Below are positions 1 through 7,822 of a stretch of DNA of 12,584 nt, piece after piece. Under the pieces are notes generated by a model that was given only the letters and a program-made list of their open reading frames with translations, had not been told where the DNA came from and ran no database searches. The position numbers and the translations under genes were made by a program. Source of the DNA: Nitrosomonas sp. Its GTDB lineage: Bacteria > Pseudomonadota > Gammaproteobacteria > Burkholderiales > Nitrosomonadaceae. The stretch covers positions 1-12,584 of the forward strand of contig DOOY01000078.1 of assembly GCA_003514765.1 (NCBI GenBank), written 5' to 3'. Within the stretch, counting starts at the first letter, position 1. The number at the start of each line of letters is the position of its first letter.

Positions 1-272
1 ATGGCACGCTTCATCACGCTATTATTGGGCATCATGGTGCAGCTAAAGTCTATATGCAACCCGCTTCAGAGGGTACGGGCATTATTGCAGGTGGTCCTAT
101 GCGTGCAGTATTTGAAGTAATGGGTGTTCATAATATCTTGGCTAAATGTATCGGGTCGACGAACCCCTATAATATTGTACGCGCAACTATCGATGGTCTT
201 AGCAAAATAAAAACTCCTGCTATGATAGCTTCCAAAAGAAATAAAACAATTGAAGAGATAACAGGGAACTAA
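1..272 (+). CDS. rpsE: 30S ribosomal protein S5, C-terminal part (5' truncated)
   Basis: This is the 3' end of rpsE; the reading frame is already open at the window edge (first full codon at position 3) and ends with TAA at 270-272. The visible part contains the S5 C-terminal domain signature: [22 protein letters not shown], then a segment reading [20 protein letters not shown] and [14 protein letters not shown]5 sits on the solvent face of the 30S subunit near S4 and contributes to decoding accuracy and mRNA entry. The upstream half lies outside the window. rpmD follows after 3 nt, as in the standard spc operon order rpsE-rpmD-rplO-secY. Identification is secure from the motif and the neighbours. 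Confidence 0.97.
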   Translation, partial: GTLHHAIIGHHGAAKVYMQPASEGTGIIAGGPMRAVFEVMGVHNILAKCIGSTNPYNIVRATIDGLSKIKTPAMIASKRNKTIEEITGN

Positions 273-275
273 GCA

Positions 276-461
276 ATGTCTTCTGGCAATGTATTGAGAA
301 TAACATTAATAAAAAGCTTGATTGGGACAAAACGTACGCATAGAAAAAATGTGATCGGTTTGGGTCTTAAAAAAATAAATAGCAGAGCTGAGTTGCCTAA
401 TAACCCTGCTATTAGAGGTATGATTAATAAGATTTCATACCTACTCAAAATCGAGGATTAA
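276..461 (+). CDS. rpmD: 50S ribosomal protein L30
   Basis: A 61-residue protein, the normal length of bacterial L30. It has the family core: LRITLIKSLIGTKRTHRKNVIGLGLKKINS, followed by PAIRGMINKISYLLKIE. L30 is a small globular protein of the large subunit. It starts with ATG three nt after the rpsE stop codon and has only a weak ribosome-binding site (CAGGGAA) inside the end of rpsE, so translation is probably coupled to rpsE. It ends one nt before the rplO start. Short length and strong position conservation between rpsE and rplO make the call firm. Confidence 0.96.
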   Translation: MSSGNVLRITLIKSLIGTKRTHRKNVIGLGLKKINSRAELPNNPAIRGMINKISYLLKIED

Positions 462-462
462 A

Positions 463-912
463 TTGAAACTTAATTGCGTTAAACCTGCTATAGGTGCTTT
501 TATAGCCAAAAAAAGAGTTGGAAGAGGTATAGGATGTGGTTTTGGTAAAACTTGCGGCAGAGGCCATAAAGGGCAAAAATCAAGAGCCGGGGGTTTCCAC
601 AAAGTTGGATTTGAGGGTGGACAGATGCCTCTGTATAGGCGGCTTCCTAAGAGGGGTTTTAAGGTTTTTGGTAGAGTTAAATGCGTGCAGGTCAAACTAA
701 GCACAATTGCATCATTGGAGGCATCAATGATTGATATTGATGTATTAAGTAGACTTGGCATTGTAAAGAGCGTGACTTCGCGCGTTAAGATAATTAACGA
801 TAGTTATGTTTTATCCAAACCTCTTGAAATTAAAAATATAAGGGTATCGAAAAGTTGCAAATTAGCAATTGAGAGCGCTGGTGGTTTATTAATGAATACA
901 CTTGCTGAATAG
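463..912 (+). CDS. rplO: 50S ribosomal protein L15 (TTG start)
   Basis: A 149-residue L15, an assembly protein of the large subunit. The basic glycine-rich N-terminal extension is clear ([20 protein letters not shown], about residues 19-38), followed by the hallmark [24 protein letters not shown] (written here as one block of about residues 43-66). Two cysteines in the glycine-rich loop stand where Ser, Ala or Gly are common in relatives; this is from memory of the family. The start is TTG at 463, supported by the MKLN N-terminus typical of L15 and a GAGG ribosome-binding site within the end of rpmD. No in-frame ATG occurs before the conserved region. The secY start lies 2 nt after its stop. 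Confidence 0.96.
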   Translation: MKLNCVKPAIGAFIAKKRVGRGIGCGFGKTCGRGHKGQKSRAGGFHKVGFEGGQMPLYRRLPKRGFKVFGRVKCVQVKLSTIASLEASMIDIDVLSRLGIVKSVTSRVKIINDSYVLSKPLEIKNIRVSKSCKLAIESAGGLLMNTLAE

Positions 913-914
913 CC

Positions 915-2234
915 ATGTCTCGCCAACCTAAAGCTGCGGCAACTGGTAAGTTGCATGATCTTAAGAAGCGTTTGTGGTTTCTTTTGCTGGCATTGATAGT
1001 ATATCGAATTGGCGCACATGTTCCCGTTCCTGGTATCGATCCGATTATCCTAAAGGATTTGTTTGAATCGCAGGAGAGTGGCATACTGGGAATGTTTAAT
1101 ATGTTTTCAGGTGGCGCGTTATCTCGTTTTTCTATTTTCGCTCTTGGCATAATGCCGTACATTTCAGCTTCGATTATTATGCAGCTTGGTACGGTTGCTG
1201 TACCGTCGCTGGAAGCCCTAAAAAAGGAGGGTGAGTCTGGTCGTCGAAAAATTACGCAATACACGCGATATGGTACCTTGTTATTAGCTACAGTACAAAG
1301 TTATGGAATTGCTATTGCGTTGCAATCGCAAGTAGGTTTAGTTATACAGCCTGGATTAACTTTCCTGATTACTACAATTGTTACTCTAGTAACTGGGACG
1401 ATTTTCTTGATGTGGCTTGGTGAGCAAATTACTGAACGGGGCATAGGAAACGGAATTTCATTAATTATTTTCGCGGGAATTGCAGCTGGTTTGCCCAGCG
1501 CCGTAGGCGGAACCTTGGAACTTGTAAATACCGGTTCAATGCACTTTTTGGTTGCTATTTTGATTTTTATTGGCGCCTTGTTGGTTACTACTTTTGTTGT
1601 ATTCGTTGAGCGCGGTCAGCGTAAGATATTGGTTAATTATGCTAAGCGCCAGGTTGGCAAACAAGTTGTTGGCGGCCAGACTTCGCATCTACCATTGAAA
1701 TTGAATATGGCTGGGGTAATTCCTCCTATTTTTGCGTCGAGTTTAATTTTATTTCCGGCTACTTTAGCGGGATGGTTTTCTGACGATGGCTCTTTTTTCT
1801 GGTTGAAAGATTTTAGTGCTGCGCTCTCGCCGGGGCAACCTTTGTATGTTAGTTTTTATGCGGGTTTGATTATTTTCTTTTGTTTTTTTTATACGGCACT
1901 CGTATTTAACCCTAGAGAAACATCGGATAATTTGAAAAAAAGTGGAGCTTTTATTCCCGGTATTAGACCAGGGGATCAAACTGCTAGGCATATTGAGCGT
2001 ATAATGCTTCGATTAACACTTATTGGTTCTATTTATGTTACGGTTGTATGCCTGTTGCCTGAGTTCATGATTCTAAAATGGAACGTACCATTTTATTTTG
2101 GTGGAACTTCTTTGCTAATTATAGTCGTGGTTACTATGGATTTTATGGCTCAAGTACAATCACATGTGATGTCAAGTCAATATGATAGTTTGCTTAAGAA
2201 AGCTAATTTTAAAGCTGGTGTAGGAACTAGATAA
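915..2234 (+). CDS. secY: Preprotein translocase channel subunit SecY
   Basis: A 439-residue integral membrane protein with about ten hydrophobic segments, the length and topology of SecY. It forms the protein-conducting channel of the SecYEG translocon in the inner membrane and receives substrates from SecA or the ribosome. Diagnostic stretches include VPVPGIDP after the first membrane segment, [32 protein letters not shown] (about residues 172-189), and the cytoplasmic C5 region with [15 protein letters not shown] followed by [21 protein letters not shown] lies 2 nt after the rplO stop with no good Shine-Dalgarno sequence, which suggests translational coupling. Being inside the spc operon ties translocon synthesis to ribosome synthesis, as in most bacteria. 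Confidence 0.98.
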   Translation: MSRQPKAAATGKLHDLKKRLWFLLLALIVYRIGAHVPVPGIDPIILKDLFESQESGILGMFNMFSGGALSRFSIFALGIMPYISASIIMQLGTVAVPSLEALKKEGESGRRKITQYTRYGTLLLATVQSYGIAIALQSQVGLVIQPGLTFLITTIVTLVTGTIFLMWLGEQITERGIGNGISLIIFAGIAAGLPSAVGGTLELVNTGSMHFLVAILIFIGALLVTTFVVFVERGQRKILVNYAKRQVGKQVVGGQTSHLPLKLNMAGVIPPIFASSLILFPATLAGWFSDDGSFFWLKDFSAALSPGQPLYVSFYAGLIIFFCFFYTALVFNPRETSDNLKKSGAFIPGIRPGDQTARHIERIMLRLTLIGSIYVTVVCLLPEFMILKWNVPFYFGGTSLLIIVVVTMDFMAQVQSHVMSSQYDSLLKKANFKAGVGTR

Positions 2235-2241
2235 GCGTATT

Positions 2242-2460
2242 ATGGCTAAAGAAGAGACTATTCAGATGCAGGGAGAAGTATTAGAGACTTTGCCTAATGC
2301 GACTTTTAAAATAAAATTAGAAAATGATCATATCGTTCTGGGTCACATTTCAGGAAAAATGCGCATGAACTATATTAGAATTCTTCCTGGTGATAAAGTT
2401 ACTGTTGATATGACCCCTTATGACTTGACTCGAGCGCGTATTACATTTAGAACAAAATAA
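2242..2460 (+). CDS. infA: Translation initiation factor IF-1
   Basis: A 72-residue OB-fold protein, the usual IF-1 length. It starts [15 protein letters not shown] and contains the RNA-binding beta-barrel signatures [19 protein letters not shown] and the C-terminal [13 protein letters not shown]-1 binds the 30S A site and works with IF-2 and IF-3 in start-codon selection. It begins 7 nt after the secY stop. The placement between secY and rpmJ is typical of betaproteobacteria and of many other bacteria, but not of E. coli, where infA is elsewhere; this helps to place the organism. Confidence 0.97.
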   Translation: MAKEETIQMQGEVLETLPNATFKIKLENDHIVLGHISGKMRMNYIRILPGDKVTVDMTPYDLTRARITFRTK

Positions 2461-2521
2461 TGAAGTAAATGCCGACTAGAGATAATTAGATTTGTAAATA
2501 ACAGTTTTTATGGAGGTTCTT

Positions 2522-2635
2522 TTGAGAGTAAGAGCATCAGTAAAAAAACTTTGCAGAAACTGCAAAGTTATTAAACGACATAAAGTGGTTCGTGTAATTT
2601 GTTCGGACAAGCGGCACAAGCAGCGTCAGGGCTAG
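2522..2635 (+). CDS. rpmJ: 50S ribosomal protein L36 (short, TTG start)
   Basis: A 37-residue gene. Translation from TTG at 2522 gives [20 protein letters not shown] and then [17 protein letters not shown], ending with TAG at 2633-2635. This is the zinc-binding (C+) form of L36: Cys11, Cys14, Cys27 and His32 form the Cys3His site. The start is set by a strong ribosome-binding site (TGGAGG, about 2511-2516) and by the invariant N-terminus; ATG in this gene is replaced by TTG. L36 sits in the large subunit near the peptidyl-transferase region. It lies between infA and rpsM, the standard junction of the spc and alpha operons, with about 60 nt before it and 30 nt after it. Confidence 0.95.
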   Translation: MRVRASVKKLCRNCKVIKRHKVVRVICSDKRHKQRQG

Positions 2636-2665
2636 GTTATTTTTATTTTTACAGGGTACATTTGA

Positions 2666-3025
2666 ATGGCTCGAATTGCTGGTGTTAATGTTCCAGATAA
2701 TAAACATATAAATATTGCTTTAACTGCAATATATGGAATCGGACTTTCTTCTTCACAAAAAATTTGCTCAGCATTGGATATTATTCCTTCAACTAAAACG
2801 AAGGATATTCAAGATCATAAGCTTGATCAGTTGCGTGAGTACATGAGTCAGCTTGTCTTAGAAGGAGACCTTCGTCGAGAAACGACCATGAACATCAAGA
2901 GATTGATTGATCTTGGTTCATATCGTGGATTACGTCATCGTAAAGGTCTTCCTGTACGCGGTCAGAGAACCAAGACTAATGCTAGAACAAGAAAAGGACC
3001 GCGCAAAGCTGTGCGTGCTCGTTAA
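2666..3025 (+). CDS. rpsM: 30S ribosomal protein S13
   Basis: A 119-residue S13, the head protein of the 30S subunit that contacts the P-site tRNA and forms bridges to the large subunit. It begins [20 protein letters not shown] and carries the helix-two-turn-helix region [12 protein letters not shown]. The basic C-terminal tail has the conserved [17 protein letters not shown] and [13 protein letters not shown] segments. It opens the alpha-operon gene block rpsM-rpsK-rpsD-rpoA-rplQ. In E. coli the S4 protein represses this operon through a structured rpsM leader; the 30-nt spacer here is short and I cannot show such a structure. A weak CAGGGT ribosome-binding site lies upstream of the ATG. Confidence 0.97.
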   Translation: MARIAGVNVPDNKHINIALTAIYGIGLSSSQKICSALDIIPSTKTKDIQDHKLDQLREYMSQLVLEGDLRRETTMNIKRLIDLGSYRGLRHRKGLPVRGQRTKTNARTRKGPRKAVRAR

Positions 3026-3068
3026 TAATTCCCAACTGATTATTTAAGAAAACTAGGATACGCTATTA

Positions 3069-3458
3069 ATGGTTAAATCTGTTTCCAAAAGCAAAAAAAA
3101 GATAAAAAAGAATGTGGTTGAAGGGATTGCGCACATTCATGCTTCTTTTAACAATACTATTGTAACGATATCAGATCGCCAAGGGAATGCACTTTCCTGG
3201 GCTACTTCCGGCGGAGTCGGTTTTAAAGGGTCGCGCAAAAGTACTCCTTTTGCAGCCCAAGTTGCGGCTGAGCAAGCAGGAAAGATCGCTATGGACTGTG
3301 GAGTCAAAAACCTTGAGGTTCATGTTAAGGGACCTGGGCCAGGCCGGGATTCAGCAGTAAGAGCGTTGAACGCATCTGGTTTCAAAATTATAAGTATTAC
3401 GGATGTAACGCCGATACCGCACAATGGTTGCAGGCCACCGAAAAAACGTCGAATTTAA
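3069..3458 (+). CDS. rpsK: 30S ribosomal protein S11
   Basis: A 129-residue S11, part of the 30S platform near the Shine-Dalgarno/anti-Shine-Dalgarno helix. After a lysine-rich N-terminus ([10 protein letters not shown]) come the family blocks [38 protein letters not shown] and [17 protein letters not shown], and the C-terminal [19 protein letters not shown]. Length and all blocks are normal. It follows rpsM after 43 nt, with TAGGA as a modest ribosome-binding site, and is followed by rpsD after 9 nt. Confidence 0.97.
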   Translation: MVKSVSKSKKKIKKNVVEGIAHIHASFNNTIVTISDRQGNALSWATSGGVGFKGSRKSTPFAAQVAAEQAGKIAMDCGVKNLEVHVKGPGPGRDSAVRALNASGFKIISITDVTPIPHNGCRPPKKRRI

Positions 3459-3467
3459 GGAATTGTT

Positions 3468-4094
3468 ATGGCGAGAAATTTAACCCCAAAATGTAGGCAA
3501 TGTAGGCGAGAAGGTGAGAAATTATTCCTTAAAGGCGAAAAATGTTTTAGCGACAAATGTGCAATAGAGCGCCGAAATTATCCGCCTGGACAGCATGGCC
3601 AGAAAAAGTCAAGGCAATCTGATTACGCTGTTCAGCTTAGAGAAAAACAGAAAATACGTAGAATTTATGGTTTACTTGAACGCCAATTTAGAAGAGCTTA
3701 TCATCAAGCTGATCGGCACAAGGGCGTCACCGGTGAAAATCTACTTCAAATTTTGGAAAGTCGTTTAGATAATGTCGCTTTTAATATGGGCTTTGGAGCT
3801 TCTAGGGCTGAATCAAGGCAAGTTGTAAAACATAATGCGATTTTAGTAAATGGAGTTAAAGTTAATATTCCTTCTTTCCAGGTTTCGCCTGGAGATAAAA
3901 TCCAGGTGGCCGATCATGCAAAAAATCACCTGAGAATAAAGGCATCTACTGAGATTGCAAAACGTAGGAACTACCCCGTATGGATGGATGTTGATAGCCA
4001 AAATTTATCTGGGATATATAAAAGCAGGCCTGATCGTAGTGATCTATCTTCGACGATTAATGAATCTCTAGTAGTAGAACTTTATTCTAAATAA
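3468..4094 (+). CDS. rpsD: 30S ribosomal protein S4 (zinc-binding form)
   Basis: A 208-residue S4, a primary 16S rRNA-binding protein that nucleates 30S assembly. The N-terminus has four cysteines, Cys9, Cys12, Cys26 and Cys31 (C-x2-C-x13-C-x4-C), the zinc-binding variant. The S4 RNA-binding domain follows: [20 protein letters not shown] and then [17 protein letters not shown] (about residues 90-130). The ATG is preceded by a strong AAGGA ribosome-binding site at about 3457-3461 that overlaps the end of rpsK. In E. coli S4 is the translational repressor of the alpha operon; the same role here would be by analogy only. Confidence 0.97.
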   Translation: MARNLTPKCRQCRREGEKLFLKGEKCFSDKCAIERRNYPPGQHGQKKSRQSDYAVQLREKQKIRRIYGLLERQFRRAYHQADRHKGVTGENLLQILESRLDNVAFNMGFGASRAESRQVVKHNAILVNGVKVNIPSFQVSPGDKIQVADHAKNHLRIKASTEIAKRRNYPVWMDVDSQNLSGIYKSRPDRSDLSSTINESLVVELYSK

Positions 4095-4117
4095 CATGCA
4101 GTTCTTTGGTTATATTT

Positions 4118-5125
4118 ATGTCATCTATAAGTTTTCTTACACCCAGAATAGTAGAAGTTAATAGTATTTCACCTATTCATGCCAAAGTTGTTATGGAACC
4201 CTTTGAAAGGGGGTTCGGTTATACTCTGGGGAATGCACTTCGACGCGTGCTTTTATCTTCGGTACCTGGCTGCTCGCCGACCAAGGTTAAAATTACTGGT
4301 GTTGTTCATGAATATTCTACCTTGGATGGTATTCAAGAAGATGTTGTTGACCTTATCCTAAATATCAAGGGTATAGTAATTAAACTTCATAATAACCAGT
4401 CACATTCGATCTTAACCTTAAGAAAAAATACATCCGGGGTCGTAGTTGCGGGAGATATAGAGTCTTCTCACGATGTCGAAATTATTAATCCGGATCATGT
4501 GATTGCGCATATTACTAGCGGCGGCACGCTTGATTTGCAGATAACTGTTGAGAAAGGTAGGGGATATTCTCCTGCTAGTATGAGACCTAATTTGGATTCC
4601 GGTGCGTCTATTGGTGAGATTCTTTTAGATGCATCTTTTAGCCCAGTGAGGCGGGTAAGTTTTAATATTGAAAATGCTCGTGTTGAACAACGCACTGATC
4701 TGGATAAATTAATTATTGATATTGAGACTGATGGTTCTGTAGACCCTGAAGAAGCGATTCGTTTTGGTGCGCGCGTGTTGGTTGATCAATTTTCTTTTTT
4801 TACAGACCTTGAGAGCACTCCTCTTCCTAAGGAAATCCCTAGGTCTCCTGCTATTGATCCTGTTTTGTTAAAGCCTGTTGATGATTTAGAGTTAACCGTG
4901 CGCTCAGCTAATTGCCTTAAGGTCGAAAATATTTTTTACATAGGTGATCTTATCCAGCGAACTGAAGCCGAGCTTTTACGGACACCTAATTTGGGCAGAA
5001 AATCCTTGAATGAAATCAAGGAAGTTCTTGCAACAAGAGATCTATCCCTAGGTATGAAATTAGATAATTGGCCCCCAGCTAATCTCGAAAATTATGTAAA
5101 GGAAACTGGTAATGCGACATCGTAA
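4118..5125 (+). CDS. rpoA: DNA-directed RNA polymerase alpha subunit
   Basis: The alpha subunit, 335 residues from ATG 4118. The N-terminal dimerisation domain contains [20 protein letters not shown] and the conserved EKGRGY motif. A linker leads to the C-terminal domain (about residues 250-320) with [12 protein letters not shown], whose Arg262, Asn265 and Cys266 match the UP-element and activator-contact residues Arg265, Asn268 and Cys269 of E. coli. The helix-hairpin-helix [19 protein letters not shown] follows. An in-frame TTG at 4106 would add four residues, but the ATG gives the normal N-terminus; neither has an obvious Shine-Dalgarno sequence. The 3' end overlaps rplQ by 14 bp. Confidence 0.97.
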   Translation: MSSISFLTPRIVEVNSISPIHAKVVMEPFERGFGYTLGNALRRVLLSSVPGCSPTKVKITGVVHEYSTLDGIQEDVVDLILNIKGIVIKLHNNQSHSILTLRKNTSGVVVAGDIESSHDVEIINPDHVIAHITSGGTLDLQITVEKGRGYSPASMRPNLDSGASIGEILLDASFSPVRRVSFNIENARVEQRTDLDKLIIDIETDGSVDPEEAIRFGARVLVDQFSFFTDLESTPLPKEIPRSPAIDPVLLKPVDDLELTVRSANCLKVENIFYIGDLIQRTEAELLRTPNLGRKSLNEIKEVLATRDLSLGMKLDNWPPANLENYVKETGNATS

Positions 5126-5516
5126 TGGGTTACGTAAGCTTAATAGGACCTCAAGTCATCGTTTGGCGATGTTACGTAATATGACTAATTCCTTATTACT
5201 TCACGAGACTATAATAACTACACTTCCTAAAGCAAAGGAGTTAAGAAGAGTTGTTGAGCCTGTTATCACTCTTGGAAAAACCCCTTCGGTTGCTAATAAA
5301 CGACTTGCCTTTAATAGATTGCGTGATAGGGATATGGTTGTTAAGGTTTTTTCTGAGTTTGCGGAGCGATATGCGGCCAGAAATGGTGGTTATTTAAGAA
5401 TTCTGAGAAATGGCTTCAGAAAAGGTGATAATGCCCCAATGGCTCTTGTAGAATTACTTGATCAGCCAGATAAAAAGATGAGTTCTATTCAAGATGCTTC
5501 CGATAGTACGGACTGA
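5112..5516 (+). CDS. rplQ: 50S ribosomal protein L17
   Basis: A 134-residue L17, a large-subunit protein near the exit tunnel. It starts [20 protein letters not shown], the invariant N-terminus, followed by [23 protein letters not shown] and the C-terminal block [20 protein letters not shown]. The last 15 or so residues ([14 protein letters not shown]) form a short polar extension of the kind that varies among species. The start lies inside rpoA (14-bp overlap), with an AAGGAAA ribosome-binding site at about 5098-5104 within rpoA. It is the last gene of the alpha operon and converges on ggt. Confidence 0.97.
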   Translation: MRHRNGLRKLNRTSSHRLAMLRNMTNSLLLHETIITTLPKAKELRRVVEPVITLGKTPSVANKRLAFNRLRDRDMVVKVFSEFAERYAARNGGYLRILRNGFRKGDNAPMALVELLDQPDKKMSSIQDASDSTD

Positions 5517-5537
5517 GGCTAAGCGGGGCTTATAGCA

Positions 5538-5549
5538 CTAGTATACTAG
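5538..5549. repeat. Perfect 12-bp palindrome in the rplQ/ggt convergent spacer
   Basis: CTAGTATACTAG reads the same on both strands and lies 21 bp after the rplQ stop codon. A shorter stem, TAAGC/GCTTA around GGG, lies just before it at 5520-5532. Neither has the GC-rich stem followed by a T run expected of an intrinsic terminator, so where the long ribosomal operon stops is not clear from sequence alone. The site could be a protein-binding site or chance. Confidence 0.4.
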
Positions 5550-5612
5550 GCGATAATTCCCTGCTGATATGTAAATTTTTGCTTTATAAGTTTTATTTAT
5601 TGGTACGATGTA

Positions 5613-7373
5613 CTAATAAAGTACATATTCGGCAGCACGGGGGTCACTAGCTTTTTTTAATTTATCAGTGGCTTTATCAAAAATTATCAGTTGCATGTTC
5701 CCCCACTTACGATTAGCCTCAGTAACCTCATGTCCTTTTTCTTTTAAAGCATTGACCCAATTTTTATTAAACCCATCAGCTTCAATTAGCACTTCATCAG
5801 GAAGGTATTGATGATGGTAGCGTGGATTTGATATTAATGATGTTATCTCTGTCTGTTGTTTATCAATAAAACTTATAATTATCAGCAGCATGCTGCTGAT
5901 AATGCGCGCCCCTCCTGGTGTTCCTCCTATTAAAATACTGTGATTGTTTTCGACGAAGATCGGTGACATGCTTGATAAAGGTCGTTTACCCGGCTTGATC
6001 GTGTTTGCTAAACTCCCGCGCAATCCATAAATATTCGACGCATTCAATGCAGTTGTGAAATCATCCATTTCACTATTAACCAGAATGCCTGTATTCCCTG
6101 CTACAAGACCAGAGCCGAAGAAAGTATTGATGCTTAAGGTGGTAGCTACGCGGTTGCCTTCGCTATCCATGATCGAAAAATGACTTGTATTCTCTCCTTC
6201 TTGTACCATATCTAAATTTTGTTGAGTTTTTGGAGTTAATGAGCGCAATCTAAATTGAGACTGTGTATCGTCTCTACATGCCAGCTCGTTGGGTTGTAGC
6301 TGTGATTGCGATGCTTCATCTAAATTAATTGTCGTTGCCCGTCTAGCAGCGTAAGCCTTGCTGCTGAATTTCTCGATATCTACAATTACGAAATCCGTAT
6401 CCCCAAAACAGTTGGTTCTATCTTCATATGCTCGTCGCATCGATTCGATGATGAGATGAGCTTGTTCAATATCATTCTTTTCTTTCAAATCGAATTGTTC
6501 CAGAATATTGAGCGCTTGTGCCAGCGTTAATCCTCCTGTCGATGGCAGGCCTGCCGTTGTAATTTTAGCGTCTCGATACTGTATGTATGTTGGAGGTCGT
6601 TCGATAACTCGGTATTTCTCTAAATCTGCCTGTGTCCAAATCCCATTATTTGCATTGATTGAACGTATTAAATCGGTTGCAATCATTCCACGATAAAATC
6701 CTGACTCGCCATGTTTTCCTAATTTTGCTAGCGTCTTGGCAAGTTCCCGCTGGTAAAAGCGTTCTCCTTTTGCGGGAATCCGCCCATCTGGAGTAAAGAT
6801 TCTGGCGCTAGCACTAAAGTGAGAAAGCTTTTGTTGGTGATTTGCAATGGCGTTAACGAGACGTGAATCGGCAATAAACCCTTTCCGTGCTAATCGAATT
6901 GCAGGTATTAGGTTGCGCATGAGGGAATTATTCCCATATTTCCTGGTAACATGCGCCAGTGCTGCAGGTGTACCTGGGATGGCAGCAGCCAACCCGCCTG
7001 TTAAGGAGGCATGAGGGATTAGGTTTCCATTATCATCAAGATACAAGGCCTCATGAGCGTTTTCGGGTGCGGTTTCACGTCCATCAATAATTATTTCAAA
7101 ACCATCTCGTGCGCGATGCAAAAGCCAGAAACCACCTCCTCCCAAACCCGAGGCATAAGGCTCGACTACTGCTAGCGCTGCTGCTACAGCTACAGCTGCG
7201 TCAAATGCATTGCCACCTTGTTCCAGTATCTGCTCTCCAATTCTGGTTGCTAATGGGTGCGCTGTTACTACGGCATAGCCTGCATGATTTGCTGTCAAAT
7301 ACATGCTCAATATTAGGCAAATAATTGTTCTCATAAGGTTGCGATATATTTGTTTTCGTATGGCGGCCTTCAT
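5613..7373 (-). CDS. ggt: Gamma-glutamyltranspeptidase, secreted
   Basis: A 586-residue precursor of gamma-glutamyltransferase, an N-terminal-nucleophile hydrolase that cleaves gamma-glutamyl bonds, for example of glutathione, normally in the periplasm. Residues 1-33 form a basic N-terminus and hydrophobic segment (IICLILSMYL) like a signal peptide. The large-subunit region has GGNAFDAAVA, GLGGGGFWLL and DGRETAP (Arg99 matches the glutamate-binding arginine). The autocleavage site is ENTSHFS; Thr396 would be the nucleophile at the start of the small subunit. RPLSSMSPI (464-472) and GGTPGGARI (483-491) form the substrate and oxyanion region. All key residues are present. GGGAG at 7381-7385 is a good ribosome-binding site, 7 nt before the ATG. 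It is transcribed away from btuB and towards rplQ, and appears monocistronic. Confidence 0.95.
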   Translation of the reverse strand: MKAAIRKQIYRNLMRTIICLILSMYLTANHAGYAVVTAHPLATRIGEQILEQGGNAFDAAVAVAAALAVVEPYASGLGGGGFWLLHRARDGFEIIIDGRETAPENAHEALYLDDNGNLIPHASLTGGLAAAIPGTPAALAHVTRKYGNNSLMRNLIPAIRLARKGFIADSRLVNAIANHQQKLSHFSASARIFTPDGRIPAKGERFYQRELAKTLAKLGKHGESGFYRGMIATDLIRSINANNGIWTQADLEKYRVIERPPTYIQYRDAKITTAGLPSTGGLTLAQALNILEQFDLKEKNDIEQAHLIIESMRRAYEDRTNCFGDTDFVIVDIEKFSSKAYAARRATTINLDEASQSQLQPNELACRDDTQSQFRLRSLTPKTQQNLDMVQEGENTSHFSIMDSEGNRVATTLSINTFFGSGLVAGNTGILVNSEMDDFTTALNASNIYGLRGSLANTIKPGKRPLSSMSPIFVENNHSILIGGTPGGARIISSMLLIIISFIDKQQTEITSLISNPRYHHQYLPDEVLIEADGFNKNWVNALKEKGHEVTEANRKWGNMQLIIFDKATDKLKKASDPRAAEYVLY

Positions 7374-7415
7374 TTTCTTTCTCCCGTGTGATGAAAGTAA
7401 TAGTCGCTTGTTTGT

Positions 7416-7444
7416 TTGACACGAACTGACCGAAACTGTAGCAT
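7416..7444 (+). promoter_or_regulatory. Sigma-70-type promoter of the btuB-btuM-btuR operon
   Basis: A perfect -35 box TTGACA (7416-7421) is followed after exactly 17 bp by TAGCAT (7439-7444), which matches four of six -10 consensus positions. A start site about 7 nt later would fall at about 7451, only a few bases before the first paired base of the riboswitch (7455). That placement is what a riboswitch promoter should show. It is read directly from sequence; transcription itself is inferred. Confidence 0.7.
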
Positions 7445-7454
7445 CACGCGGCTT

Positions 7455-7665
7455 ATAGTTTCAGGTGCCTTCAAGATAACAATCTTGAAGGTGAAACGGG
7501 AAACTGGTGCGTCTTTCTACCATAACTTTGTAAAGATCATTCCAGTGCTGCCCCCGCAACGGTAATTGAGCTCATTGTTTGCAAAATGCCACTGTGCAAC
7601 CGCATGGGAAGGTGCAAACTTTAAGCAGCATCGCTCATAAGCCCGGAGACCGGCCTGAAGGCTAT
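7455..7665 (+). promoter_or_regulatory. Cobalamin (adenosylcobalamin-type) riboswitch aptamer
   Basis: The conserved blocks of the cobalamin riboswitch appear in order: GTGAAACGGGAA (7491-7502), GCTGCCCCCGCAACGGTAA (7547-7565), GCCACTG (7588-7594), GGGAAGG (7606-7612) and the B12 box AAGCCCGGAGACCGGCC (7639-7655). The closing stem P1 can be seen: TTCAGG (7460-7465) pairs with CCTGAA (7654-7659), extended by ATAG (7455-7458) with CTAT (7662-7665). A 10-bp perfect hairpin, CCTTCAAGAT/ATCTTGAAGG with loop AACA, forms the second stem (7468-7491), and ACTGG (7503-7507) pairs with CCAGT (7542-7546). In this family binding of adenosylcobalamin normally turns off the downstream uptake genes, here btuB onward. 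Confidence 0.95.
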
Positions 7666-7822
7666 TTTTGGCACGATATTACGGAGGGTGATATTTGCGC
7701 AAAATAACGGGCCGTCGCCTACGACGGTATTACCGTTGTCTAGTTGCGTCTACTAGTTATTTCTCCGCATATCGTGATTTTATTAATTGACATCGCGCGG
7801 GTGTGCGTCGAGGAAAATAAGT
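7666..7822 (+). promoter_or_regulatory. btuB leader between aptamer and start codon (expression platform)
   Basis: About 157 nt separate the aptamer from the btuB start. Two hairpins exclude each other: CCGTCG-CCTA-CGACGG (7712-7727), and ACGACGG-TATTA-CCGTTGT (7721-7739, one G-U pair). Near the gene, TTATTT plus TCC (7757-7766, with one bulged C at 7763) can pair with GGAAAATAA (7812-7820), which would hide the btuB ribosome-binding site GAGGA (7810-7814). The same strand (GTTATTT, 7756-7762) can instead pair with AAATAAC (7702-7708). No stem here is followed by a convincing U run, which favours control of translation over termination. All pairings were read by eye and not folded by program. 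Confidence 0.55.

Noticed and set aside
830..1264. Minus-strand open frame of 144 codons across rplO and secY
   Set aside because: Lies opposite conserved coding sequence, with no family-like motif; a shadow frame.
4106..4117. TTG 4106 as the rpoA start
   Set aside because: Adds four residues not typical of RpoA; ATG 4118 gives the usual N-terminus.
4096..4161. Small ORF of 21 codons starting ATG 4096 and overlapping the rpoA start
   Set aside because: No ribosome-binding site, no recognisable product; RpoA reads normally in its own frame from 4118.
5608..5626. ATGTAC/GTACAT hairpin over the ggt stop codon as a terminator
   Set aside because: Six AT-rich pairs with a 7-nt loop and no T run on either strand.
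7787..7822. TTG 7787 as the btuB start
   Set aside because: The added twelve residues are polar and precede the signal peptide; ATG 7823 has the GAGGA site at correct spacing.
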